A stretch of DNA of 34,680 nucleotides, taken from NCBI GenBank assembly GCA_030528455.1, contig JAUMYW010000012.1, positions 1 to 34,680 of the forward strand. Reading direction: 5' to 3'. Below the pieces are notes generated by a model. That model was given only the letters and a program-made list of their open reading frames with translations. It did no database searches and was not told where the DNA came from. Source of the DNA: Neisseria sp. (GTDB lineage Bacteria > Pseudomonadota > Gammaproteobacteria > Burkholderiales > Neisseriaceae). Position 1 is the stretch's first letter. Every line of letters begins with the position of its first letter. Positions 8,076 to 15,805 of this stretch are shown here, piece after piece. Both the position numbers and the translations under genes were made by a program.

Positions 8076-8109
8076 AACGGCGTATCATTCCTTTGTTGTG
8101 ATAAATGAA

Positions 8110-8144
8110 AGACATACATGCTTTTGATGCGGGCATGTATGTCT
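8110..8144. promoter_or_regulatory. 12-bp perfect inverted repeat upstream of the polyamine-binding gene
   Basis: AGACATACATGC (8110-8121) and GCATGTATGTCT (8133-8144) are separated by 11 bases. The element begins 34 bases before the start codon, in the presumed leader or promoter, and has no T-run behind it on the minus strand. It is unrelated to the uptake sequence. An operator or leader stem-loop are both possible. Confidence 0.45.
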
Positions 8145-8206
8145 GAAATATTGTAATGGAGTCTTTACGGAAAATCAAAGACTTTTAACAAAATCGGTTT
8201 TCCGGG

Positions 8207-8245
8207 CAAGCCGTCTGCAGCTTGGCGGCAGCTGCAGACGGCTTG
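8207..8245. terminator. Inverted DUS pair after the thiolase gene
   Basis: Sixteen-base arms (CAAGCCGTCTGCAGCT and complement) pair perfectly around a 7-base loop, 12 bases beyond the thiolase stop on the minus strand. This is one of the longest uptake-sequence hairpins here. Confidence 0.75.
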
Positions 8246-8257
8246 GGTCGGATAGGG

Positions 8258-9439
8258 TTAGCAGAGTTCCAGGGTTGCGGCAATGCCCATGCCGCCGCCG
8301 ATACACAGTGTTGCGGCTCCTTTTGGTGCTTGGCGGCGCTGCATTTCGTGCAGCAGGCTGACCAGAATGCGGCAGCCGGATGCGCCGATGGGGTGGCCGA
8401 TGGCGATGGCACCACCGTTGACATTGGTTTTTTCAGACGGCAGTTCCAATTGGCCGCATACGCCCAAGGCTTGGGCGGCAAACGCTTCGTTGGCTTCAAT
8501 CAGGTCGAGGTCTCCGACTGTCCAACCGCTTTGGGCCAGAGCCTTCTGCATGGCGGGAACGGGGCCCAAGCCCATGATTTCGGGTTCGATGCCGGCGACT
8601 GCGGTGGCTTTGACTGCGGCCAGCGGGGGCAGACCCAGTTCGGCGGCTTTGGCGGCGGTCATCAGCATAACTGCGGCTGCGCCGTCGTTCAGGCCGGATG
8701 CGTTGGCGGCGGTAACGGTACCGTCGGGTTTGAAGGCGGGACGCAGTTTGGCCATGCTTTCGGCTGATGCGTTGTGTTTGATGTATTCGTCTTCAACGAC
8801 GGTCAGCGGCTCGCCTTTGCGTTGCGGAATGCTGACCGGTACGATTTCGGCTTGGAAACGTCCGGCTTGTTGGGCAGCGGAGGCGCGCTGCTGCGATTGC
8901 AGGGCGAAAGCGTCTTGTGCTTCGCGGCCGATGTTGAGTTTTTCGGCAATGTTTTCGGCGGTAATGCCCATATGATAGCTGTTGTAAACATCGGTCAGGC
9001 CGTCTGAAACCATGCTGTCGGTGAGGGTGCCGTTACCCATTTTCCGACCTTGGCGAATGTCGATGAAATGCGGTGCTTGAGACATCGATTCCTGACCTCC
9101 TGCGATGACGATTTCATTGTCGCCGCTCAAAATGCTTTGTACGGCCTGGCGGACGGCATAGAGTCCGGAACCGCAGACGACGTTTACGGTTGCCGCAGGA
9201 ACGTGCAGGGGAATGCCGGCTCCGACTGCTGCCTGGCGTGCCGGATTTTGTCCGACTCCGGCGGTCAGTACGTTGCCCATTATCACCTCGCTGACGGTTT
9301 CCGGCCGGATGCCGGTTTCGTCAAGCAGTGCACGGATAACGACACTGCCCAGCTGCGGTGCAGACAATGACGAAAGGCTTCCTAAAAAGCTTCCGACCGG
9401 CGTACGTTTGGCAGCAACAATGACAACAGTTTGATTCAT
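8258..9439 (-). CDS. atoB: Acetyl-CoA acetyltransferase (thiolase II)
   Basis: This 393-residue protein is a biosynthetic/degradative thiolase that interconverts acetoacetyl-CoA and two acetyl-CoA. The nucleophile C89 lies in NVVCGSGLYAV, H349 in GGAIAIGHPIGASGCR and the acid/base C379 in CIGGGMGIA. Length matches AtoB/PhaA. In context it would split the acetoacetyl-CoA made by ScoAB from acetoacetate, the end product of tyrosine breakdown. It lies 62 bases downstream of the LysR gene on the same strand and may be co-transcribed with it. A PhaA role in polyhydroxybutyrate synthesis is the alternative, but no phaB or phaC is visible. Confidence 0.93.
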   Translation of the reverse strand: MNQTVVIVAAKRTPVGSFLGSLSSLSAPQLGSVVIRALLDETGIRPETVSEVIMGNVLTAGVGQNPARQAAVGAGIPLHVPAATVNVVCGSGLYAVRQAVQSILSGDNEIVIAGGQESMSQAPHFIDIRQGRKMGNGTLTDSMVSDGLTDVYNSYHMGITAENIAEKLNIGREAQDAFALQSQQRASAAQQAGRFQAEIVPVSIPQRKGEPLTVVEDEYIKHNASAESMAKLRPAFKPDGTVTAANASGLNDGAAAVMLMTAAKAAELGLPPLAAVKATAVAGIEPEIMGLGPVPAMQKALAQSGWTVGDLDLIEANEAFAAQALGVCGQLELPSEKTNVNGGAIAIGHPIGASGCRILVSLLHEMQRRQAPKGAATLCIGGGMGIAATLELC

Positions 9440-9501
9440 GAGGATACTCCTTTGCAGAAATGGTTTTTGGAATGAGGACGATTAAGGAACGGCGGAAAGG
9501 G

Positions 9502-10416
9502 TTACAGGGTTTTTTGAAAACGCCAAATTCGCTTGTCCTGCTGGGTGAGGAAACGCTCGAAAATAGCAGCAGAGGCAGAAAGACTGCGGTTTTTGCGGCG
9601 GTAAAGGCAGAAGTGCCGTTCGATATGCGGGTCGTGCAGCGGACGCATGGACAGGCCGTTTTGGCGCACCCATTCGGCAGCATAAGGTAGACAAAGGGTT
9701 AGACCGAGTCCGTTGCGCGTCATACTGAGTGCCGTAGACAGAAAATTCACCTGGTGGTCGGATGACATCATTCTCTGAGCCAGATGATCGGGTAAAACGG
9801 CGGCAAGACGGAAAGTGAACGGGCCGTTCAGGGTAATCAGGGGTTCGTGCAGCAAATCTTCCCAAGTAATGCGATTTTTTTCGGTCAGCGCGTGATTTTC
9901 AGGCAGGACGATATGAAAAGGGAGAGAAAATAATTCGCAGGCTTCTATATCGTCGGGCAGTTCGCGTTCCGGACCTATACCGAAATCAACTTCGCCGTTT
10001 TGTACTTGCTGTAAAACATGTTCGACGGAGCAGTCCAACAGCTGCAATTCGATTTCCTTCTGTTCTTTTTTAAATTCAGCCATCAAAAGCGGCATTACGG
10101 AAGCTGCAAGCAGTTGTGAAACAGCCAGCCGAACCTGACCGTGCCGCCCGCTTTTCAGACAGGCAGCTTCTTCTGAAAACAAATTGATTTCATTGATGAT
10201 TCTTTTTGCCGGAGGCAGCAGTTTGCAGCCTGCCGCAGAAAGATGCAGTTGGCGGGTCGTACGGTCGAACAAGCGGATGTCGAGTTGGCTTTCCAATTCT
10301 TTAATCAGGCCGCTCAAAGCCGATTGTGTCAGATGAAGCTGTGCTGCTGCGCGGGTAAAGCTGCCCTGCTCGGCAGCGGCGACAAAAGCTTTAATTTGTC
10401 TGACGCTTATATTCAT
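9502..10416 (-). CDS. LysR-family transcriptional regulator of the tyrosine/ketone-body cluster
   Basis: This is a 304-residue LysR-type regulator. The N-terminal winged helix-turn-helix is typical (MNISVRQIKAFVAAAEQGSF, then TRAAAQLHLTQSALSGLIKE and LFDRTTRQLHLSAAG). The effector-binding domain starts around residue 90 with GQVRLAVSQLLAASVMPLL. The start at 10416 begins the conserved NISVRQ segment and follows CGGAAAAAG; an upstream frame to 10461 adds 15 unlikely residues. It diverges from hppD across 152 bases and reads toward the thiolase gene, the classic arrangement for a LysR protein controlling its neighbour. The inducer is unknown; an aromatic intermediate or ketone body is inferred from context only. 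Confidence 0.92.
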   Translation of the reverse strand: MNISVRQIKAFVAAAEQGSFTRAAAQLHLTQSALSGLIKELESQLDIRLFDRTTRQLHLSAAGCKLLPPAKRIINEINLFSEEAACLKSGRHGQVRLAVSQLLAASVMPLLMAEFKKEQKEIELQLLDCSVEHVLQQVQNGEVDFGIGPERELPDDIEACELFSLPFHIVLPENHALTEKNRITWEDLLHEPLITLNGPFTFRLAAVLPDHLAQRMMSSDHQVNFLSTALSMTRNGLGLTLCLPYAAEWVRQNGLSMRPLHDPHIERHFCLYRRKNRSLSASAAIFERFLTQQDKRIWRFQKTL

Positions 10417-10568
10417 CACTTTTTCCGTTGAATAGATGAGAAAAAACTGTTTGTGTAACAAATAAACTGCATTTTATGATGGCTGTCAAGCATTCTTTAC
10501 CGGACAGTATGCAGGATTTGCTTATCAAACGTATTGCAATATTTGCAGATAGATTATAGGAGAAAAAA
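10417..10568. promoter_or_regulatory. Divergent lysR-hppD control region with two short palindromes
   Basis: Two dyads suit LysR-type binding: TTTGT-GTA-ACAAA at 10450-10462 and TGCAA-TAT-TTGCA at 10535-10547, the second lying close to the hppD start. AGGAG sits before the hppD ATG. I could not identify convincing -35/-10 pairs. The operator role is inference from position and symmetry. Confidence 0.35.
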
Positions 10569-11648
10569 ATGGCTGATTTATTTGAAAATCCGATGGGTTT
10601 GTGCGGTTTTGAGTTTGTAGAGTTTGCCTCGCCGCAGCCGAATGTGTTGGAACCTCTGTTTGAAAAAATGGGCTTTACACTGGTGGCCAGACACCGTTCT
10701 AAAGATGTACTTCTTTACCGTCAGGGCGGTATCAATTTTATTGTAAACCGCGAGCCGAACAGTCATGCTGCATATTTTGCCGCAGAACACGGGCCGTCTG
10801 CATGCGGTATGGCATTCCGTGTGCGCGATGCGCAGGCGGCATACAAGCGTGCTTTGGAATTGGGGGCTCAGCCGGTTGATATTCCGACTTCCGTTATGGA
10901 ACTGCGTCTGCCTGCCATTAAAGGTATCGGCGGTGCGCCTCTGTATCTGATTGACCGTTTTGAAGAAGGCCGGTCTATTTACGATATTGATTTTGAGTTT
11001 CTGCCGGATGTCGAGCGCAATCCGTTCGGTTACGGTATGAAAATCGTCGACCATCTGACCCACAATGTTTATCGCGGCCGCATGGATTATTGGGCGGGCT
11101 TTTATGAGAAACTGTTTAACTTTAAAGAAATCCGGTATTTCGATATTAAAGGAGAATATACCGGCCTGACCAGCCGTGCAATGACTGCACCGGACGGTCT
11201 GATCCGTATTCCTTTGAATGAAGAGTCCAAACAGGGCGGCGGACAGATTGAAGAATATCTGATGCAGTTCGGCGGCGAGGGTATCCAGCATATTGCCTTG
11301 TTGAGCGACAATTTGCTGGAAACTATCGATCGTTTGAGAGAGGCCGGCGTTCCTTTGATGAGTGCGCCGAGAGACACTTATTACGAAATGTTGGAAGAGC
11401 GTCTGCCGGGGCACGGCGAGCCGGTAGCGGAACTTCAGTCGCGCGGTATTTTGTTGGACGGTACGACGGAAGGCGGTGTTCCGCGTTTGCTGTTGCAGAT
11501 TTTTTCGGAAACTCAGTTGGGTCCCGTGTTTTTTGAATTTATCCAACGCAAAGGAGATTACAGAGAAGGTTTCGGTGAGGGTAATTTCAAGGCCTTGTTT
11601 GAGTCTTTGGAGCGGGATCAAATCCGCCGGGGCGCGTTGGAAGTATAA
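10569..11648 (+). CDS. hppD: 4-hydroxyphenylpyruvate dioxygenase
   Basis: This 359-residue enzyme converts 4-hydroxyphenylpyruvate and O2 to homogentisate and CO2, the second step of tyrosine breakdown. It has the family's two VOC-fold halves. The Fe(II) ligands are in the C-terminal half and in register with characterised enzymes: H162 (VDHLTHNV), H241 (GIQHIALL) and E323 (PVFFEFIQR). [21 protein letters not shown] is the usual C-terminal tail. AGGAG precedes the ATG at 10569. It is first in a run of co-directional catabolic genes and diverges from the LysR gene. A separate aminotransferase at 31558-32751 could provide its substrate. Confidence 0.97.
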   Translation: MADLFENPMGLCGFEFVEFASPQPNVLEPLFEKMGFTLVARHRSKDVLLYRQGGINFIVNREPNSHAAYFAAEHGPSACGMAFRVRDAQAAYKRALELGAQPVDIPTSVMELRLPAIKGIGGAPLYLIDRFEEGRSIYDIDFEFLPDVERNPFGYGMKIVDHLTHNVYRGRMDYWAGFYEKLFNFKEIRYFDIKGEYTGLTSRAMTAPDGLIRIPLNEESKQGGGQIEEYLMQFGGEGIQHIALLSDNLLETIDRLREAGVPLMSAPRDTYYEMLEERLPGHGEPVAELQSRGILLDGTTEGGVPRLLLQIFSETQLGPVFFEFIQRKGDYREGFGEGNFKALFESLERDQIRRGALEV

Positions 11649-11656
11649 ACAAGCAG

Positions 11657-11690
11657 GTGCAGACGGCATCGGAGTGATGCTGTCTGCATA
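11657..11690 (+). repeat. Imperfect inverted DUS pair inside the hppD operon
   Basis: TGCAGACGGCAT and ATGCTGTCTGCA face each other across 7 bases; the right arm differs from the consensus by one base that still allows a G-U pair. It lies between hppD and the VOC gene and could cause partial termination or merely be an uptake site. Confidence 0.5.
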
Positions 11691-11711
11691 TGCCGATATA
11701 GGAGAAGAAAG

Positions 11712-12257
11712 ATGTCTTTGACGCAAGGAGTGCATCACGTTGCCTACCGTTGTAAAGACGCAAAGGAAACGGTCGAATGGTATCAGAAGCATTTGGGAAT
11801 GGGATTTGTGTTGGCGATTGCGGAGGATAAAGTGCCCTCAACCGGCGAACTCGACCCTTATATGCATATTTTTTTGGATGCGGGCGGCGGCAATATTCTG
11901 GCGTTTTTCGAGTTGCCGACCAAACCGGAAATGGGACGTGATCCGAATACGCCGGTATGGACGCAGCATTTGGCCCTGAAGGTGGAGAGCATGGAAAAAC
12001 TGCTGGCCGTCAAAGATAAGCTGATTGCAGAAGGTGTTGATGTTTTGGGGCCGGTCAACCATACCCTGTTTCATTCTATTTACTTCTTCGACCCGAGCGG
12101 CCACCGTATCGAACTGGCCTGTGATGTCGCGACCGAGAAAATGAACCGGGCCTTGGATAAAGTAAAATGGGATATGCTGAACGAGTGGGCTCAAACCAAA
12201 CGTGCGCCGCAGCATGCCCGTTGGATTCACGACGGTACCGAGCCGCCGGAAGTTTAA
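11712..12257 (+). CDS. Single-domain VOC-superfamily protein (glyoxalase/dioxygenase fold)
   Basis: This 181-residue protein contains two beta-alpha-beta-beta-beta modules of the vicinal-oxygen-chelate fold. Candidate metal ligands are H9 (GVHHVAY), E67 (ILAFFELP), H86 (TQHLALKV) and E134 (HRIELACD). This four-ligand H/E/H/E spacing is like glyoxalase I, but small extradiol dioxygenases and other VOC enzymes share the fold. A C-terminal extension of about 40 residues (NRALDKVKWDMLNEWAQ onward) goes beyond a minimal domain. It lies between hppD and fahA, where the pathway needs a homogentisate ring-cleaving enzyme, and no HmgA is in the window. Catalysis of that step is a hypothesis; a detoxifying or accessory role is the alternative. 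AGGAGAAG precedes the ATG. Confidence 0.85.
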   Translation: MSLTQGVHHVAYRCKDAKETVEWYQKHLGMGFVLAIAEDKVPSTGELDPYMHIFLDAGGGNILAFFELPTKPEMGRDPNTPVWTQHLALKVESMEKLLAVKDKLIAEGVDVLGPVNHTLFHSIYFFDPSGHRIELACDVATEKMNRALDKVKWDMLNEWAQTKRAPQHARWIHDGTEPPEV

Positions 12258-12290
12258 AGGTTTTTGGTTTTGCCGTATTGCGCGAAGCCG

Positions 12291-12316
12291 TGTTTTCAGA
12301 AGGTTGTCTGAAAACA
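12291..12316 (+). repeat. Hairpin with a GTCTGAAAAC arm before fahA
   Basis: TGTTTTCAGA and TCTGAAAACA form a 10-bp stem with a 6-base loop, 17 bases before the fahA start. The right arm with its loop reads AGGTTGTCTGAA, close to the AG-type uptake-sequence dialects of other Neisseria, unlike the CA-ending version that dominates here. Confidence 0.45.
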
Positions 12317-12333
12317 GAAGAGAAAGACACAAT

Positions 12334-13335
12334 ATGAAATTAGCAACTTTGAAACAAGGCGGACGCGACGGGCGTTTGGCCGTAGTCAGCCGGGATTTGA
12401 GCCGTTACGTTCTGCCGGACATTCCGACTCTGCAGACGGCTTTGGATGATTGGGAAAATGCCTGCTGCCGTCTGCAGGCAGTGTATGATGATTTGAATGC
12501 CGATCCCGCGAAAGGCGAGCCGTTCGATCCGGAGCAATGCCATTCTCCTTTGCCGCGTGCTTACCAGTGGGCGGACGGTTCGGCCTATCTGAATCATGTG
12601 GAGCTGGTGCGTAAAGCCCGCAATTCGGAAGTGCCGGAATCATTTTATGACGATCCTTTAATGTATCAGGGCGGTTCGGACAGCTTCATTGGTCCGCGCG
12701 ACGAAGTATTGGCCAAGCCGGAGTGGGGCATTGATTTTGAGGCGGAAGTGGTCGTGGTCAGCGGTGATTTGAAACAGGGCGCGACTCCCGAAGAAGCGGG
12801 TAAGGCCATCCGTCTGCTGATGCTGGTAAACGATGTTTCTTTGCGCGGCCTGATTCCTGCCGAGCTGGCCAAAGGCTTCGGCTTTTTCCAAAGCAAGCCG
12901 GCCAGTGCCTTCAGCCCCGTTGCGGTTACGCCGGACGAATTGGGCGATGCCTGGAGGGATAACAAAGTCCATCTGCCGCTGCGGGTGAAATTGAACGATA
13001 AACTGTTCGGTTTTCCCAATGCCGGTCAGGATATGACTTTCGATTTCGGACGCCTGCTGTCGCATGTTGCCAAAACCCGCGATGCCGAAGCCGGAACGAT
13101 AGTCGGTTCGGGTACGGTTTCCAACAAACAGGATAATCTGTACGGCTCTTCTGTGGAAAACGGTGGCGTGGGCTACTGTTGTTTGGCCGAAGTCCGTATG
13201 TATGAAACCATTGAAACCGGTGCGCCAAAAACGCCGTTTATGCAGCACGGCGATACGGTTGCAATCGAGATGCTGGATGCAGACGACAACAATATTTTCG
13301 GTACGATTATCAACCGCGTGAACACGCAATATTAA
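12334..13335 (+). CDS. fahA: Fumarylacetoacetate hydrolase
   Basis: This 333-residue enzyme cleaves fumarylacetoacetate to fumarate and acetoacetate, the last step of tyrosine degradation. The metal-binding residues are recognisable: E136 and E138 in IDFEAEVVVV, D167 in LVNDVSLRG, with D81 in DGSAYLNHV as a likely fourth. GSGTVSNKQDNLYG is the C-terminal substrate-site loop. Length matches the short bacterial form rather than the 420-residue animal type. The ATG at 12334 is used because it begins the conserved MKLATLKQGGRDGRL; the frame is open 44 codons further up into the previous gene. An inverted pair of uptake sequences lies inside the reading frame at 12431-12476. Confidence 0.95.
   Translation: MKLATLKQGGRDGRLAVVSRDLSRYVLPDIPTLQTALDDWENACCRLQAVYDDLNADPAKGEPFDPEQCHSPLPRAYQWADGSAYLNHVELVRKARNSEVPESFYDDPLMYQGGSDSFIGPRDEVLAKPEWGIDFEAEVVVVSGDLKQGATPEEAGKAIRLLMLVNDVSLRGLIPAELAKGFGFFQSKPASAFSPVAVTPDELGDAWRDNKVHLPLRVKLNDKLFGFPNAGQDMTFDFGRLLSHVAKTRDAEAGTIVGSGTVSNKQDNLYGSSVENGGVGYCCLAEVRMYETIETGAPKTPFMQHGDTVAIEMLDADDNNIFGTIINRVNTQY
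12431..12476. repeat. Inverted DUS pair within fahA coding sequence
   Basis: TGCAGACGGC (12431-12440) and GCCGTCTGCA (12467-12476) are inverted across 26 bases inside the gene, encoding LQTA and CRLQA. Such pairs elsewhere in the window are nearly all intergenic. Confidence 0.7.
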
Positions 13336-13353
13336 ACTATCTGAAACTGTCCG

Positions 13354-13363
13354 GCCGTCTGCA
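13354..13363 (+). repeat. Single DUS between fahA and the NhaC gene
   Basis: One GCCGTCTGCA copy lies 19 bases after the fahA stop with no inverted partner nearby, so it should not form a strong terminator and would permit read-through. Confidence 0.55.
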
Positions 13364-13454
13364 GCTTCCGAAACCAATAACCTGCAGGCGGATCGGAATC
13401 CGGCAGGCAGAACAACAAGCTGTAACCGTCAGCAGCATATAAGAGAGGAAAACA

Positions 13455-14840
13455 ATGAGTGAGAAACTGTTGCAGATGAAGCCCCGCGAGGCGGTGCCGA
13501 TTGCAGGGGCGATTGTTGCCGTTATGGGCATTACGATGATCGGTTTGGGGTGGGTGCCGCATTTGTCGATTATTTTGGTGATGTGTGCCTTGCTGGTGTA
13601 CGGTTGTGCCAAGGGCTTGAGTTTTAAAAACATGCAGTCGGAAATGGCAAACGGAGTGGTGTCCGGTATCGGTGCGATTTATCTGTTTTTCTTTATCGGC
13701 CTGCTGGTGGCTGCACTGATGATGTCCGGTGCGATTCCGACTTTGATGTATTACGGTTTTGATTTTATTTCGCCCCGATTTTTTTATTTGTCGGCTTTTA
13801 TCTTGTGTTCCGTTATCGGTATTTCGCTCGGCAGCGGGTTCACAACCTGTGCCACGGCGGGCGTTGCCTTTATGGGCATGGCCGAAGCGTTTGATGCCAA
13901 TCCTGCTATTGTGGCCGGTGCAGTCGTATCAGGTGCGGTATTCGGCGACAAAATGTCGCCCTTGTCCGATACCACCGGTATCGCGGCATCTGTGGTCGGC
14001 ATCGATTTGTTCGAGCATATCCGCAATATGATGTACACAACCGTTCCCGCATGGATTCTGACTGCCGTTTTCCTGTGGTTTCTGACCGGAAACGTTGCCA
14101 ATGCGGATTTGGCGGATATTGTCGCCATGCAGCAGAAGTTGGTAGAGAGCGGTTTGGTGCACGGTTATGCTTTGATACCGTTTGCAGTGTTGCTGATTCT
14201 CGCTTTACGCAAAGTCGATGCGGTTTATACGATTATCGCAACGATTGTAACGGCACTGGCGGTTACTTACATTCACAGCAGCCCGACATTGGGGCAAATC
14301 GGTTCTTGGTTTTTCGGCGGTTACAAACCTGCCGAAGGCTTGGATTTGGGAGCGGTCGGGCGGCTGGTTTCCCGAGGCGGTATGGAAAGCATGTTCTTTA
14401 CCCAAACCATTGTGATTCTGGCTTTGAGTTTGGGAGGGTTGCTGCATGGTTTGGGTATTCTGCCGGCACTGATGGCAGGTATCAGTCATCTTCTGACAAA
14501 TGTCGGACGTGCAACGGCAACGGCGGCTGCAACAGCATTCGGCATCAATGTCTTAATCGGCGAACAGTATTTGAGCCTGCTCCTGACCGGCAATACCTTC
14601 AAACCGCTCTATGACAAGCTGAATCTGCATCCGCGAAACCTGGCACGTACGATAGAAGATGCCGGTACCGTTATCAATCCTTTGGTTCCGTGGGGCGTGT
14701 ACGGCGTATTCTTGGCAGGCATACTCGGTATTCCGGTTATCGATTATGTGCCTTACGCATTTTTCTGTTACCTCAGTTTGGTTCTGACCTTGATTTACGG
14801 TTTCACCGGTTTGACCATCAGTCGCAAAGAAGAAGCATAG
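13455..14840 (+). CDS. NhaC-family Na+/H+ antiporter-like transporter
   Basis: This is a 461-residue polytopic inner-membrane protein with about 11-12 hydrophobic segments. The family fingerprint GDKMSPLSDTTG is followed by EHIRNMMYTTVPAW, and the second half has GTVINPLVPWGVYG. NhaC-type proteins exchange sodium for protons, and relatives (MleN type) couple this to organic acid exchange. Its place inside the tyrosine cluster, between fahA and maiA, suggests transport of tyrosine, an aromatic keto acid or a pathway product rather than general sodium balance; that is inference. GAGAGGAAAAC precedes the ATG at 13455. It is followed by a uptake-sequence hairpin of the GCCGTCTGAA type. Confidence 0.85.
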   Translation: MSEKLLQMKPREAVPIAGAIVAVMGITMIGLGWVPHLSIILVMCALLVYGCAKGLSFKNMQSEMANGVVSGIGAIYLFFFIGLLVAALMMSGAIPTLMYYGFDFISPRFFYLSAFILCSVIGISLGSGFTTCATAGVAFMGMAEAFDANPAIVAGAVVSGAVFGDKMSPLSDTTGIAASVVGIDLFEHIRNMMYTTVPAWILTAVFLWFLTGNVANADLADIVAMQQKLVESGLVHGYALIPFAVLLILALRKVDAVYTIIATIVTALAVTYIHSSPTLGQIGSWFFGGYKPAEGLDLGAVGRLVSRGGMESMFFTQTIVILALSLGGLLHGLGILPALMAGISHLLTNVGRATATAAATAFGINVLIGEQYLSLLLTGNTFKPLYDKLNLHPRNLARTIEDAGTVINPLVPWGVYGVFLAGILGIPVIDYVPYAFFCYLSLVLTLIYGFTGLTISRKEEA

Positions 14841-14849
14841 CAAAGCATT

Positions 14850-14879
14850 GCCGTCTGAAAATCGTATTTTTCAGACGGC
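14850..14879. terminator. Inverted pair of canonical-type DUS (GCCGTCTGAA)
   Basis: GCCGTCTGAAAA and TTTTCAGACGGC pair over 12 bp around a 6-base loop. Unlike the other pairs in the window, this uses the classic Neisseria ending GAA instead of GCA. It stands between the NhaC gene and maiA. Confidence 0.65.
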
Positions 14880-14918
14880 CCTGATATGCCGCTTGCAAGC
14901 AATCAAGAAAGGGATGCG

Positions 14919-15560
14919 ATGAAACTTTATTCCTATTACCGCAGTTCGGCTGCTTACCGCGTGCGTATCGCACTGAATTTGAAACAGCTTCCTTACGAAA
15001 TTTCGACCGTTCATCTGCTGCGCAATGGAGGAGAACAGAAAACCACAGAATATGCGGCTGTGAATCCCCAGCAGCTTGTTCCGACTTTGGAAGACAAAGG
15101 GCTGCTGCTGACACAATCGCTGGCGATTATCGAATATCTGGACGAAGCTTATCCGAAAACCCCGCTGCTGCCTGCCGACAGTGCGGGGCGGGCCAAAGTG
15201 CGGATTCTTTCCCACTTGATTGCTTGCGATGTGCACCCTTTGAACAATCTGCGTGTTTTGCAATATCTGAAAAATTGTTTGGGAGTGGGCGAACAGGATA
15301 AAAATACCTGGTATGCCCACTGGATCCGACAAGGGCTGGAGGCTTTCGAACAGCATTTGAAAGAGCCGTCTGCAGGCCGTTTCTGCTACGGCGACACTCC
15401 GAGCATGGCCGACTGCTGCCTGATTCCCCAATTGTATAATGCCAGACGTTTTCAAATCGATTTAAGTCCTTATCCGAACATTCTGCGTATCGAACAGGAG
15501 TGTGCCGGACTGCCTGCTTTTCAAACTGCCGCACCGGAAAACCAGCCGGATGCAGAATAA
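14919..15560 (+). CDS. maiA: Maleylacetoacetate isomerase (zeta-class GST)
   Basis: This 213-residue glutathione-dependent isomerase turns maleylacetoacetate into fumarylacetoacetate, the step between ring cleavage and FahA. The zeta-class active-site motif is at the N-terminus as RSSAAYRVRIALNLK (residues 8-22); the cysteine of the textbook SSC motif is alanine here, a substitution I believe is common in bacterial members. NPQQLVPTLEDKG and LTQSLAIIEYLDE supply the glutathione site, and DVHPLNNLRVLQYL and YGDTPSMADCCLIPQLYNARR are characteristic of the C-terminal domain. AAGAAAGGGA precedes the ATG at 14919. Its presence implies that maleylacetoacetate is really made in this cell, although no HmgA is visible. 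Confidence 0.95.
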   Translation: MKLYSYYRSSAAYRVRIALNLKQLPYEISTVHLLRNGGEQKTTEYAAVNPQQLVPTLEDKGLLLTQSLAIIEYLDEAYPKTPLLPADSAGRAKVRILSHLIACDVHPLNNLRVLQYLKNCLGVGEQDKNTWYAHWIRQGLEAFEQHLKEPSAGRFCYGDTPSMADCCLIPQLYNARRFQIDLSPYPNILRIEQECAGLPAFQTAAPENQPDAE

Positions 15561-15805
15561 GATACTGTGAGCTTTTCCCGCATTTCCTTGAATCCGTAAT
15601 ATGTAAGTTAAGCGATATGGACGGATAAAACATTCAAGCTGCCGTCAGACGAATCCGGCGGGTTTGTCTGTCAGACATTCCGATCGGAGTATTTGTATTC
15701 TTAATCGAATTTCTTCTTTGATTTTATTTGACAGATTGTTTCATATGAGAGGTTTGGTTGAATAAAAAAACAACCAATAAAAAACAACAAAGGGGAGAAT
15801 GAACC

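Noticed and set aside
10578-11792. Long 404-codon frame antisense to hppD
   Set aside because: It lies opposite hppD with its conserved iron ligands; composition is that of a shadow frame.
15728-15765. TTGACA at 15728 as promoter for atoE
   Set aside because: No acceptable -10 element is found 16-18 bases downstream.
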